From: Bacteroidetes bacterium HGW-Bacteroidetes-16 | Lineage (GTDB): Bacteria > Bacteroidota > Bacteroidia > Bacteroidales > F082 | NCBI GenBank assembly: GCA_002840975.1 | Contig: PHDN01000007.1 | Span: 91,327-155,326, forward strand | Reading direction: 5' to 3' | DNA: 64,000 bases | Part shown: piece by piece, positions 37,983 to 49,200 of the stretch | How positions within the stretch are numbered: the stretch's first letter is position 1 | Layout: every line of letters starts with the position of its first letter | Program-made: the position numbers and the translations under genes | Notes under the pieces: generated by a model | Databases searched by the model: none | What the model was told of the DNA's origin: nothing | The model's input: the letters and a program-made list of their open reading frames with translations, nothing else

Positions 37983-40238
37983 ATGGAAAGGAACAATATA
38001 ATTATCAAAAATGCGCACACCCATAACCTAAAAAACATTGATATTGAAATTCCAAAGCACAAATTAGTTGTGTTTACCGGAGTATCAGGTTCAGGTAAAT
38101 CGTCTTTGCTTTTTGATACTGTTTTTATTGAAGCCCAACGGCAGCTGATCGAGACCTTTTCGACTTTTGCAAGAGCCCGTTTGCCCAAGCTTTCACGTCC
38201 CGATGTAGATGATATTCAAAATCTATCGACTGCGATAGTCATTGACCAAAAACGGATGGGCAACAACTTACGCAGCACCGTTGGCACAGCTACCGAAATT
38301 AACACCTATTTACGTTTGCTTTTTTCGCGTATTGGCAAACCATTTATTGGCCCATCTTTTCTTTTGTCGTTTAATCATCCCGAAGGAATGTGCCCGCATT
38401 GCCATGGTTTAGGCAAGCAAATACAAGTGGATATTAACATGCTGTTGGACAAAGAAAAATCAATTTATGAAGGAGCTGTTATCTATCCGGGCATGCAGGT
38501 GGGAAGTTGGTTTTGGCGGGAATTAACCTCCATTGATTTGTTTGATGTCCATAAAAAGCTAAAGGATTTTACAGAAGCAGAATTACACAAACTACTCTAT
38601 ACCGAACCTATCCAGATAAACAAAAAGCATGGGACAGGAACCTATTCCAAGACTTATGAAGGAATTGCACGGAAACTGGAAAAAAGTGTAAAAGGCAAAG
38701 CCGAAGATGAAGCTCCGGAGGAGGAAAAGGATGCCTATAAAAAGTATATCGTTTATTCCGATTGCAAATCTTGTAATGGTTCACGCCTGAATGAACGGGC
38801 TTTATCTGTAAAGATTAAAGGGATTTCAATTGCCGGTTTATGCGCGATGGAACTTACGGAAGTATTGCCATTCCTTTCATCTATAGTCGATGAAATTGCC
38901 ATTCCGATAACGCGTAAGGCTCAGTTTCTTCTTGAACAGTTGATAGAAATAGGTGTTGGATACCTGTCATTAAACAGGTCGGTAGCAACCCTCTCGGGTG
39001 GCGAATCGCAGCGGGTAAAAATGGCCCGCCAACTCGACTGCAACCTCGTTGATATGCTGTATGTATTGGATGAGCCTTCAATTGGTCTTCATCCAAGAGA
39101 TACAGTCAAACTAATTTCAATATTAAAAAGGTTAAGGGATAATGGAAACAGTGTGTTTGTTGTGGAACACGACCCTGATATCATACGTGCGGCGGAATGG
39201 ATTGTAGATATTGGCCCAAAAGCAGGAACAGATGGCGGTCAGCTTGTTTATTCGGGCGAACCGCAGGGAATATTCAGTACAAACAGTATAACCGGGAAAT
39301 TCCTGTTGAATGACGCAAAGGCTATTGTCCGGAGAAAACCGGCAACAGAATTTCTGGTTATTGAAAATGCCAGTGTAAATAACCTTAAAAGCGTGTCTGT
39401 TAAAATTCCGGTGGGTGTGCTTACCTGTATTACAGGCGTTGCAGGAAGCGGGAAAAGCAGTCTGATTCATCAGGTATTCCTGAAGCAATACCCCAGGGCT
39501 ATTGTAATTGACCAATCGGCAATTGGTAAATCATCGAGAGCCAATCCGGCAACCTATACCGGCATATTTGATTTCATTCGTAAAGAATTCGCTCAAGCCA
39601 CCGGAGCTGATGCATCACTCTTTAGCTTCAATTCAAAGGGGGCTTGTCCGAAATGCAATGGACAGGGACTATTGAGTTTCGAACTTCATTTTTTAGATGC
39701 AGTTAAAACCATTTGCGATGAATGCGAAGGGAAACGCTACAAACCCGATGTGCTTTGTCTGAAGTACATGAATAAAACCATTGCCGAAGTGTTGGATATG
39801 TCGGTTGACGAGGCTTTTCAGTTTTTTACTTCCGAAAAAATAAACAAACAATTAAAAGTGATGCATGATGTAGGTTTAGGATACTTAAAGATTGGTCAAT
39901 CATTAAGCTCACTATCCGGAGGAGAATCTCAGCGATTAAAGATTGCATCTGAACTTCATAAAGTGGGTAATATATATGTTATGGACGAACCGACCACCGG
40001 ATTGCACATGTCTGACATTCAACGTTTATACAGGATAATCCGCTCGCTTGCAGATAAAAACAATACCGTGATTGTTATCGAGCATAACCTGGACATCATT
40101 AAATACGCCGACTGGATAATTGATATGGGACCGGAGGGCGGCAGACAAGGCGGTGAAGTGCTTTTTCAGGGTATTCCGGAAGATATCGTAAACTGTGTAA
40201 ACTCCTACACTGGGAAATACCTTTATAAAATGCTTTAG
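37983..40238 (+). CDS. Class II UvrA-like ABC ATPase (UvrA2)
   Basis: A 751-residue duplicated ABC ATPase. Walker A motifs GVSGSGKSS (about 31) and GVAGSGKSS (about 485), signatures [12 protein letters not shown] (about 336) and [12 protein letters not shown] (about 643), and Walker [11 protein letters not shown] and [10 protein letters not shown]. Zn-finger Cys pairs CPHC, CKSC, CPKC and CDEC are present. At 751 residues it is about 190 shorter than repair UvrA (about 940), as expected for class II proteins that lack the UvrB-binding region. Such proteins are linked to resistance to DNA-intercalating drugs; housekeeping repair is less likely. It is co-directional with the AraC and VOC genes. 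Confidence 0.92.
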   Translation: MERNNIIIKNAHTHNLKNIDIEIPKHKLVVFTGVSGSGKSSLLFDTVFIEAQRQLIETFSTFARARLPKLSRPDVDDIQNLSTAIVIDQKRMGNNLRSTVGTATEINTYLRLLFSRIGKPFIGPSFLLSFNHPEGMCPHCHGLGKQIQVDINMLLDKEKSIYEGAVIYPGMQVGSWFWRELTSIDLFDVHKKLKDFTEAELHKLLYTEPIQINKKHGTGTYSKTYEGIARKLEKSVKGKAEDEAPEEEKDAYKKYIVYSDCKSCNGSRLNERALSVKIKGISIAGLCAMELTEVLPFLSSIVDEIAIPITRKAQFLLEQLIEIGVGYLSLNRSVATLSGGESQRVKMARQLDCNLVDMLYVLDEPSIGLHPRDTVKLISILKRLRDNGNSVFVVEHDPDIIRAAEWIVDIGPKAGTDGGQLVYSGEPQGIFSTNSITGKFLLNDAKAIVRRKPATEFLVIENASVNNLKSVSVKIPVGVLTCITGVAGSGKSSLIHQVFLKQYPRAIVIDQSAIGKSSRANPATYTGIFDFIRKEFAQATGADASLFSFNSKGACPKCNGQGLLSFELHFLDAVKTICDECEGKRYKPDVLCLKYMNKTIAEVLDMSVDEAFQFFTSEKINKQLKVMHDVGLGYLKIGQSLSSLSGGESQRLKIASELHKVGNIYVMDEPTTGLHMSDIQRLYRIIRSLADKNNTVIVIEHNLDIIKYADWIIDMGPEGGRQGGEVLFQGIPEDIVNCVNSYTGKYLYKML

Positions 40239-41031
40239 TCGGCTCAAATTGAATGCATACTGAATGCTTTCAGGAACAAAGCCACAAAAGCCAATACTGA
40301 AATCAATCCTGAATGTTTTCAGCGATTTTTTGTTGGTATTGGGTTTTAGTATAATGGCTGTTAACATAATGAATTACAAGATATAACGATTGTGATTAAT
40401 AAAATGTAAAATGGCGGATAAATAAATTTTCGTGTATCTTAGAGCATGACTTTCAAAGCTTTCGGAGTAGTGACTTACTGTACTATTACCATATAAACAC
40501 TAAGGTACCAATATTGTCAAAGAAATCACCAACTAAAACAAACCGCCATAATTCAGATTAGATTTCTGGTTTTAATGTGTTGGATATTAATATGTTTAAA
40601 ATAATTTACTAAATTGATTTATATCAAAAAAATAGCTGAGCTTTGGGATGCCACCTGTACCGATTGACGTTGTGCCACTCATACAGGAATAGCTTGTGTC
40701 ACCCCTATCGGTGTTGATGTCTCTTTTGAATATAACCACCCTATAAAGCCCATATAAATCCATAGTAAAACCAGAAAAGAATTATGAAACTGGCTATAAT
40801 ATTAAGATACAATAAAAATTTCCTGTTTACGAATCCGTTTGTCGTAACTAGGATGGTATTTATAAGCGACATCGGTTTGGAAGGAATTAAAAAAATCTAA
40901 AACATCCAAAGAAATTACAACCTGGCTTAAGTTTGGAACAGATAATTTACAGAATACCAGTAATTAAACCTGATGTTAGTTGGAATGACATCAAAACCAT
41001 CAAAAAGGTAGTAATTTTGAAAAAAAAAATT
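40239..41031. other. Long intergenic region before the hybrid kinases
   Basis: About 790 bp with no convincing gene. After uvrA2 there are nested imperfect dyads: CCAATAC/GTATTGG (40291-40297 and 40336-40342) enclosing CTGAAA/TTTCAG, possibly a weak terminator. A -7-like TAATTTTG lies at 41012-41019, 12 bp before the chosen kinase start. An open frame from a TTG at 40933 joins the kinase frame but its 33 codons look non-coding. Confidence 0.5.
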
Positions 41032-44000
41032 ATGGACCCGAACTCACATAATGAAAGTCCTCCTTTACACGAACTGGAACAATTACGCCAGCAATATGCT
41101 GAATTAAAGGCAGCATACGAAAAAAACATTGCCGGTCAAAAGCAAACAGATGGAGCTTTACTGCAAAGCGAACACAAGTTTTTTGTATTGTTCAATAAAT
41201 CAGCTTATCCGGCTTCACTTTCAAAATTACCCGATGGAATTATCATTGATGTAAACGAGGCATTTGAGCGTGAATTTGGATTAACCAGGAATGAAGTGCT
41301 GGGAAAAACTTCTGTCGAGCTTGGTATTAACCCGGATGAAGCGGGTCAAAAGCGAATCATTGAAACTTTAAGGGAATATGATTTTGTACGCAATCAGGAA
41401 ATGGTATTGCGCTCAAAATCGGGAGACCTATGCTTTTATGAAACGAATATTGATAAAGTGGTAATTGGTGGGCAGGAATATCTTTTAAATGCCATACAAA
41501 ACATTAGCCAATACAAAAAAGCAGAAAATAAACTAAAAGAAAATTTTGACCTGATACGGATTGCCGGAGAAAAAGTGAAACTGGGCGGATGGAATGTAAA
41601 CCTGAAAGAAAACCTGGCTTACTTGTCAGACGAGGTGGCAACCATACTCGAAATACCTGCTGATTTTGGGTCAGTGATGGAGAACGGTATTCAGTTTTAT
41701 GCTCCGGAATGGCGCGAGAAAATAACAGCAGTTTTTGGCCAATGTGCACAGCAAGGCATTCCCTTTGATGAAGTGATGGAGATGATTACCGCAACCGGAA
41801 AACGGCTCTGGGTGAGGACAATAGGCGAAGCCGTCAGGAACGAAAACGGAGATATCGTTAAAGTACAAGGTGCCTTTCAGGATATTACTAAGCGTAAAAA
41901 AGCTGAAGCCGAATTAATAAAAGCAAAAAGCACGGTTGAGAAAAGTGAAATCCGTTACCGGACAGTAGTGTCAAATTCTCCTGTTGTCACATTTGTTTTA
42001 AACCCGGATGGAATCTTCACCCTTTCAGAAGGGAAAGGATTGGAGAAACTCGGATTAAAACCCGGTCAGGTTGTGGGACTTTCCGCATTAGAACTTTACA
42101 AAAACTTTCCCGTGATTATTAACGATATCAAAAAAGCGCTTGCAGGAAACGTCTCACGTTCTGAAACTGTGGTGCCCGGAGCGGTTTTCGATATATTGTA
42201 CAACCCTGTTTTTGATACTAAAGGAAACCTTATTGAAGTTATTGGTGTTGCCAACGATATTACAGAACGCAAACTGGTTGAGGCAGAGCTTCGAAAAAGC
42301 AAAAGCAGCCTCGAAGATTATTTTGAAAACGATATTTCGGCCGATTATGTGGTTTCCGTTTCAGGCGAAATTGTTAGCTGCAACAAAACGTTTTTGAGTT
42401 TATTTGGTTTTGAAAAAAAATCAGATGCTGAAAAATTTGACATATCGGGGCTTTACAAAAATCCGGAAGACAGGAAACGAATGATCCGCATGGTTAAAGA
42501 ACAGGGGAAAGTTGAAAACCATGAGTTGGAATTTATCTCAAAAGAAGGGAAAATCATATACGCCATCATCAACGCCATCGGTATTTTCGGCAAAGCGGGT
42601 AAACTCGAAAAAATCAGGGGATATGTTGTGGATATTACCAAACAAAAAAACAGTGAAAAGGAACTTATTAAAAGTGAAGAAAAATACCGCTTGTTATTTG
42701 ACAACAACCCGCAACCCATGTGGATTTATGACCTCGAAACACTTGCTTTTCTGGAAGTAAACCAGGCCGCCATAAAGCATTACGGATATTCAAAGGCAGA
42801 ATTTCTTTCCATGACCCTAAAAGACATCCGGCCCGAAGAAGATATTCCTGCCCTGCTGGAGGATATTAAAAATACTCATTTAAATTTAAATTCGGCCGGA
42901 GAATGGAGGCACCTTAAAAAGAACGGCGAACTCATCGATGTGGAAATTACGTCGCATTCTGTAATTTTTAATGACCGGAAAGCCAGGCATATCCTGGTTA
43001 ATGATATTACCGAACGCAAGCGTGTGCAACTAGAATATCAAACCATGATTAAAACTTCAAGAGATGGTTTTTGGATTGTTGATGCGCCAACCGGCAAATT
43101 CATTGAAGTAAACCAGTCCTATTGCGAAATGATTGAGTATACGCGCGAAGAGTTACTCCTAATGACCATTCAGGATGTGGAAGCTGTCGAAACCCACGAA
43201 GAAACAGAGCGGCATATTGAATTGATCATGGAAAAAGGGTATGATTCATTCGAATCCAAACATAAAACCAAATCGGGAAGGATTATTGACATTGATGCAA
43301 GCGTTACCTATCATGGTTCGGACATAAATAAATTTTTTGTATTTGTAAAAGACATATCAGAGCGCAAACGGGTAGAAAATGAAATATCAAAATTATCTCA
43401 TGCGGTCGAACAAAGTCCTGCATCCATTATTGTTACCGATTTGGAAGGGAATATTGAATACGTTAATCCAAAAACCCTTGAGATTACCGGTTATACCAAA
43501 GAAGAATTAATCGGCAAAAATCCCCGGATAATTAATTCCGGCGAAAAACCGAAAGAGGAATATCACCAACTTTGGGCCACTATTTTATCCGGCAAGGAAT
43601 GGTTTGGTGAATTTCACAATAAAAAGAAAAACGGTGAACTATACTGGGAATCTGCATCCATTTCTCCCATATTAAACGAAAAGCAGAAAATAATAAATTA
43701 TCTGGCCATAAAAGAAGATATAACGGAACGAAAAAGGTTCGAAGATACCCGGAAATTACTTCTCGAAATTTCACAGCTGGCCACCAAACAGGTTACACTC
43801 ACTTCCTTTCTTGCAGAAGTGCACCAAAAAATCAAAAAGATTATCCGTGCCGATAATTTTTATGTGGCCTTATATAACGAATCGGACAATACCTATTCTT
43901 TTCCTTATCACGTTGATGAGTATGATAAGGTGGAGCTCAATAAAGCTTATGATTTCAGCAAGGGCTATACCGATTATGTCCTTAAATCAAATCAATCACT

Positions 44001-46218
44001 GATTGTCACTCCCGAATACAAACATGAAGTTGAGTTAGATGGAACCATAAAAGGCTATGGTGATGAATTGTCGGTTTGGCTCGGCGTGCCTTTTAAAACT
44101 GCTGAAGGCGGAAAGCCAAACGGGGTAATTGCCATACAGGATTATAAAAACCTGGAATCATTTACCGACACTGACAAAACGATCATGGAAATTATTGCCC
44201 ATAACATCGGCAGTTTTATTGAACGGATTAAATACATGGACGAATTGGTTCAGTCCAAAGAAAAAGCCGAAGAAAGCGAAAGAAAATTCAGGTCCTTATT
44301 TAACCGGGTTGCAGATGCGATTTTTAGTTTCGACCCCGACACTTTTAAAATCACTGAAGCCAACGAAGCTACATCAAAAATTTATGGTTACGGAATAGAT
44401 GAGTTAATAGGAATGTCGTGTTTAAAATTTAGTGCCGAAGTTGACAGATCAATATCAACAGCCAAAAATATTGAACGAAAAGGAGAAGAAATTGTTAGTA
44501 TAAGACATCATAAAAAGAAAGATGGAACAGACCTTTTTGTACAATTGCAAGGTTATATAATAGATGTAAATAATCAGCCGATGACATTTTCGGTCTGCCA
44601 TGATATTACAGAAACTATAAAATCAGAACAAAATTTAAAAGCAGCCAAAGAAAAAGCCGAAGAAAGTGAACAACGGTTTAAATCATTAATTGAAAATGCA
44701 CCTGACGGTGTTGTAATTATAAATGAGAGCGGTAAATTTGTATATGTAAGCCCGAACGCTGCACGACTTTTTGGTTACAATATAAATGAGGTTATTGGAC
44801 ATTCCGGAGATGAATATACACATCCCGATGATTTACCACTTATATATAAAACAATTGAAACCATTTTAAACGATCCTTTGCAGAAACCAACCTTGAATTA
44901 CCGTTTTAGGCGGAAAAATGGCGAATATCGCTGGATAGAAACCACCTTTACTAATTTATTATCGGATAAGGCCATAAATGGAATTATTTTAAATTTTACT
45001 GATGTTACTGAACGAAGGCAAATATTAGAAGATCTGGTAACTGCCAAAGAAAAAGCCGAAGAAAGTGACCGACTGAAATCTGCATTTCTGTCCAATATGA
45101 GCCATGAAATACGTACTCCGATGAATGGCATTTTAGGGTTTACCGAATTGCTGCTCGAACCCGATTTAAATAGTGAAGAAAAAGACCGCTATATTAAAAT
45201 TGTCCATAAAAGCGGGCAGCGCATGTTAAACACGGTGACCGATATTGTTGAAATCTCGAAAATTGAAGCCGGACTGGTGCAACTCAATTTTACCGAAACC
45301 AATGTAAACGGAAAAATGGAAGAATTATTCCGTTTCTTCAAGCCCGAAGCTGATAAAAAAGGAATAAAACTAAGCCTTACAACGCTTTTGCCCGAAGCAC
45401 TTAATAACACAACAACCGACCAAAATAAACTGTATTCCATTCTTACCAACCTCATTAAAAATGCCATAAAATATACCGACGAAGGGACCATAGAATTTGG
45501 CTGCAAAACCGTACCATCGGTTCATGAACCGATGGTACGGTTTTATGTAAAAGATACCGGTATCGGAATTCCGAAACACAGGCAGGAAGCCATTTTTGAT
45601 CGTTTTATTCAGGCCGATATCACCGACGCGAGGGCTTTCCAGGGTTCCGGATTGGGCCTGGCCATTTCAAAATCCTATGTCGAAATGCTGGGCGGAAGCA
45701 TTTGGGTGGAAAGCATTCCCGATGGAAAATCGGGAGGGAAAGGCTCCACATTTTATTTTACCTTGCCGCTGTCTAAGTACGCAAAAGAAAAAACGGTTGT
45801 TTTGAATGAAATACCCTTTGATATTGAAAAGAATAAAGCAATGGCAGCAATGCGTAGCCTGAAAATAATGATTGCCGAAGACGATGAGACCTCGCGAAAT
45901 TATATTTCGCTTATTATAAATGATTTTAACGCTAAAATACTGGAAGCAAGAACAGGAATCGAAACTGTTGAACTATGCCGCAACACCAAAGACCTCGATT
46001 TAATACTGATGGATATTCGGATGCCCGGTTTGAACGGCTACGAAGCAACCCGCCTGATACGGGAATTTAACAAGGAGGTGATTATCATTGCCCAAACCGC
46101 TTTTGCACTTTCCGGCGACAGGGAAAAAGCTATTGAGGCCGGCTGCAACGACTATATTTCAAAACCCATCAACAAAAATAAATTATTGGCCTTGGTACAA
46201 AAGTATTTCGGGAAATGA
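41032..46218 (+). CDS. Multi-PAS/GAF hybrid histidine kinase 1
   Basis: A 1728-residue soluble hybrid sensor kinase. About nine PAS domains are visible (for example SEHKFFVLFNKSAYPASLSK, EKYRLLFDNNPQPMWIYDLE, VEQSPASIIVTDLEGNIEYV, ENAPDGVVIINESGKFVYVS), with a GAF domain before the last two. HisKA follows with His1358 (NMSHEIRTPMNG), then HATPase (NLIKNAIKYT, DTGIGIP, GSGLGLA) and a C-terminal receiver with Asp1661 (LILMDIRMPG) and KPIN. PAS units are joined by a recurring KEKAEESE coiled-coil linker. No transmembrane segment. ATG 41032 is preferred over TTG 40933, since a promoter-like box lies between them. Ligands and output are unknown. Confidence 0.9.
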   Translation: MDPNSHNESPPLHELEQLRQQYAELKAAYEKNIAGQKQTDGALLQSEHKFFVLFNKSAYPASLSKLPDGIIIDVNEAFEREFGLTRNEVLGKTSVELGINPDEAGQKRIIETLREYDFVRNQEMVLRSKSGDLCFYETNIDKVVIGGQEYLLNAIQNISQYKKAENKLKENFDLIRIAGEKVKLGGWNVNLKENLAYLSDEVATILEIPADFGSVMENGIQFYAPEWREKITAVFGQCAQQGIPFDEVMEMITATGKRLWVRTIGEAVRNENGDIVKVQGAFQDITKRKKAEAELIKAKSTVEKSEIRYRTVVSNSPVVTFVLNPDGIFTLSEGKGLEKLGLKPGQVVGLSALELYKNFPVIINDIKKALAGNVSRSETVVPGAVFDILYNPVFDTKGNLIEVIGVANDITERKLVEAELRKSKSSLEDYFENDISADYVVSVSGEIVSCNKTFLSLFGFEKKSDAEKFDISGLYKNPEDRKRMIRMVKEQGKVENHELEFISKEGKIIYAIINAIGIFGKAGKLEKIRGYVVDITKQKNSEKELIKSEEKYRLLFDNNPQPMWIYDLETLAFLEVNQAAIKHYGYSKAEFLSMTLKDIRPEEDIPALLEDIKNTHLNLNSAGEWRHLKKNGELIDVEITSHSVIFNDRKARHILVNDITERKRVQLEYQTMIKTSRDGFWIVDAPTGKFIEVNQSYCEMIEYTREELLLMTIQDVEAVETHEETERHIELIMEKGYDSFESKHKTKSGRIIDIDASVTYHGSDINKFFVFVKDISERKRVENEISKLSHAVEQSPASIIVTDLEGNIEYVNPKTLEITGYTKEELIGKNPRIINSGEKPKEEYHQLWATILSGKEWFGEFHNKKKNGELYWESASISPILNEKQKIINYLAIKEDITERKRFEDTRKLLLEISQLATKQVTLTSFLAEVHQKIKKIIRADNFYVALYNESDNTYSFPYHVDEYDKVELNKAYDFSKGYTDYVLKSNQSLIVTPEYKHEVELDGTIKGYGDELSVWLGVPFKTAEGGKPNGVIAIQDYKNLESFTDTDKTIMEIIAHNIGSFIERIKYMDELVQSKEKAEESERKFRSLFNRVADAIFSFDPDTFKITEANEATSKIYGYGIDELIGMSCLKFSAEVDRSISTAKNIERKGEEIVSIRHHKKKDGTDLFVQLQGYIIDVNNQPMTFSVCHDITETIKSEQNLKAAKEKAEESEQRFKSLIENAPDGVVIINESGKFVYVSPNAARLFGYNINEVIGHSGDEYTHPDDLPLIYKTIETILNDPLQKPTLNYRFRRKNGEYRWIETTFTNLLSDKAINGIILNFTDVTERRQILEDLVTAKEKAEESDRLKSAFLSNMSHEIRTPMNGILGFTELLLEPDLNSEEKDRYIKIVHKSGQRMLNTVTDIVEISKIEAGLVQLNFTETNVNGKMEELFRFFKPEADKKGIKLSLTTLLPEALNNTTTDQNKLYSILTNLIKNAIKYTDEGTIEFGCKTVPSVHEPMVRFYVKDTGIGIPKHRQEAIFDRFIQADITDARAFQGSGLGLAISKSYVEMLGGSIWVESIPDGKSGGKGSTFYFTLPLSKYAKEKTVVLNEIPFDIEKNKAMAAMRSLKIMIAEDDETSRNYISLIINDFNAKILEARTGIETVELCRNTKDLDLILMDIRMPGLNGYEATRLIREFNKEVIIIAQTAFALSGDREKAIEAGCNDYISKPINKNKLLALVQKYFGK
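45505..45544. repeat. 40-bp perfect palindrome inside kinase 1
   Basis: The arm AAAACCGTACCATCGGTTCA is followed directly by its exact reverse complement, with no spacer. It is in frame and encodes the loop VPSVHEPMVRF in the ATPase domain, just before YVKDTGIGIP. Confidence 0.97.
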
Positions 46219-46288
46219 TTAAAAAATTAGCCGACTACCAAACGACAGATAATAAAGCACATGCCAAAGAAAAATTTAAACCAAAACT

Positions 46289-49200
46289 ATGTATCTTAAA
46301 AAAGAACTTTACGGGTTAATAAAGACTGATGAAAGTATTTTTAATTTTATTCAGGAAAGTGCCTTAGATGGTTTATGGTATTGGGATTTGGAAAATACAG
46401 AAAATGAATGGATGAATGCCAAGTTCTGGACGGTTTTAGGCTATCATCCTGATGAAATGCCGCATAAATCAACGGCCTGGCAAAATATTATAAATCAGGA
46501 TGATTTGAAAGTCGCATCAGATAACTTTACCAAACACTGCGAGAATCCGAATTACCCTTATGACCAGGTTGTAAGATACACACATAAAAACGGCTCAACA
46601 GTATGGATACGTTGTCGAGGAATGGCAATTCGCGATAAAGATGGAAAGCCCATCCGAATGTTAGGTGCACATCAGGATGTAAGCGATATTAAAAATAGAG
46701 AACAAGAGCTTATAGAAGCGAATGAAAAGGCTCATGAAAGCGAAGCCAAACTCAATGCCCTCTTCACCTCGATGGCCGAAATGGTGGTTCTGCACGAGTT
46801 GGTCTTTGACGAGAATGGGAACCCCGTCAACTACCGCATCACCGACTGCAACGATGCCTTTACAAAAATCACGGGCATCACGCGAGAAAATGCCATAGGT
46901 CGGCTGTCCACCGAAGTATACGGTACTGAGCAGCCGCCTTATCTCAAAGAATACACCCGGGTGGCTTTAACCGGCGAACCGCGCCATTATGAAATCTATT
47001 TCCAGCCCATGGACAAACACTTTTCTATTTCAGTGATAAGCCCTGAGAAGAAACAATTTGCCACGGTAACAACTGACATTACCAAACACAAGCAATCCGA
47101 ACTCTTGCTTCAAGAAAAAAGTGAAGAAATAGCTACACAAAACGAAGAATTTGCTGCACAAAATGAAGAAATTAATCAAGCAAACGAGGAACTCATTGCA
47201 GCCAAAGAAAAAGCCGAAGAAAGTGCATTGCAGTTCCGTAACCTAAATGAATTTTTAAACAATGTAATAACATCTTTAACACATCCATTCTATGTTATTG
47301 ATATCAATGACTATTCTATTAAAATGGCCAATTCAGCCAGTGGATGCGATTTAGATTTGAAGAAAACAACTTGTCACGCTTTATCTCACAATAGTGATGT
47401 TCCCTGTAACCACTCAGAACATCCATGTCCTATAGAAATAATTAAGAAAACATTAAAACCAACCATAGTTGAACATATTCATTTTGATGAAGCTGGTAAT
47501 AGAAAAACTATGGAAGTTCATGGCTATCCTATATTTGATAAAAATGGAGAGATTGATCAAATAATCGAATATAGTATAGACATCACTGCGCGCAAGCAGG
47601 CAGAAGAAAAGATTCGAGAAAAAGATATTCAGTTTAGAAAACTTTCATCAAACCTACCCGACTTAATTTTTCAATTTACAAAGAGACTCGATGGAAGCTA
47701 TCATGTTCCCATAGCCTCAGAAGGTATTAAGAACATTTTTGGATGTTCTCCGGAGGATGTAGTTGAAGACTTTACTCCAATTGGCAGAGTAATTTACCCT
47801 GAAGATGCGGAACGAGTAATTAACGACATTGAATATTCCGCAAAACATCTTAGCTATTTTACCTGTGAGTTTCGGGTGCAAATTCCCGGCAAACCGGTTC
47901 AGTGGATTTTATCACGATCCAACCCGGAAAAATTACCCGATGGCAGTGTTACCTGGTACGGTTTCAATGCCAACATCACCGAACGCAAGCAGGCAGAAGA
48001 AAAATTAAGAAATTTATCGGAAATGCAATCGATTATTTTGAGAATTGCCACAGAATATATCAATATGCCTCAAGAACTTTTGCATAAATCCATCAATAAT
48101 TCTCTAAAAGAACTTGGCGAGTTTGTTCGGGTTGACAGAGCCTATGTTTTTGAATATGATTGGATAAAAAATGTGTGTAATAATACCTTTGAATGGTGTG
48201 ATGAAGGCATAAATCCTGAGATAGATAATTTGCAGAATGTGCCGAACGAAGCTATTGATTATTGGGTTGAAGCCCACAAAAATGGCAAGGAAATGAGTAT
48301 TGAGGATGTGATGCAATTGCCACCAGATGACGGAGTAAGGCAAATCCTCGAACCGCAAGGCGTAAAAAGTGTGCTGGCACTTCCGATGATGAAACTGGAT
48401 CAATGTATTGGGTTTATCGGATTTGATTCTGTAAGAAAAATTCATAAATTTTCAGAGCAAGAAAAGACATTACTGAAAATTTTTTCGGAGATGTTAGTCA
48501 ATATCGGTAACAGAAAAGAGCTTGAAAAGAACCTGGTTCAAGCCAAAGAAAAAGCCGAAGAAAGCGACCGCCTTAAATCCGCATTTCTTTCCAATATGAG
48601 TCACGAAATACGCACTCCCATGAACGGCATTTTAGGGTTTACCGAATTGCTGCTCGAACCCGATTTAAGCAGCGAAGAAAAAGAGGACTTTATTAAAATC
48701 GTCCATCAAAGCGGGCAGCGCATGTTGAGCACCGTAAACGACATCGTGGAAATCTCGAAAATTGAAGCCGGACTGGTAAATGTTAGCGTTAAAGAAACCG
48801 ATATTAATAAAAGACTTAAGGAATTATTCCGTTTCTTCCAACCCGAAGCGGAGAAAAGGGGACTGAAACTTACGTTAGAAATGTTGTTGCCAACAGAGAA
48901 GAAAAACCTCTCAACCGACCAAAATAAACTGGATTCTATTCTTACCAACCTCATTAAAAATGCGATAAAATATACCAACGAAGGTTCCATAGAATTTGGC
49001 TGCAAAACAGTACAGATGGATCATGGACAGATGGTTCATGAACCATCTGTACTGTTTTATATAAAAGATACCGGTATCGGAATTCCGACACACAGGCAGG
49101 AAGCAATTTTTGATCGTTTTATACAGGCCGATATCACCGACTCGAGGGCTTTCCAGGGTTCCGGATTGGGCCTGGCCATTTCAAAATCCTATGTCGAAAT

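Noticed and set aside
40933..41031. Longer N-terminus of kinase 1 from a TTG start
   Set aside because: The 33 extra codons are not PAS-like and contain a promoter-type TAATTTTG; ATG 41032 is more plausible.
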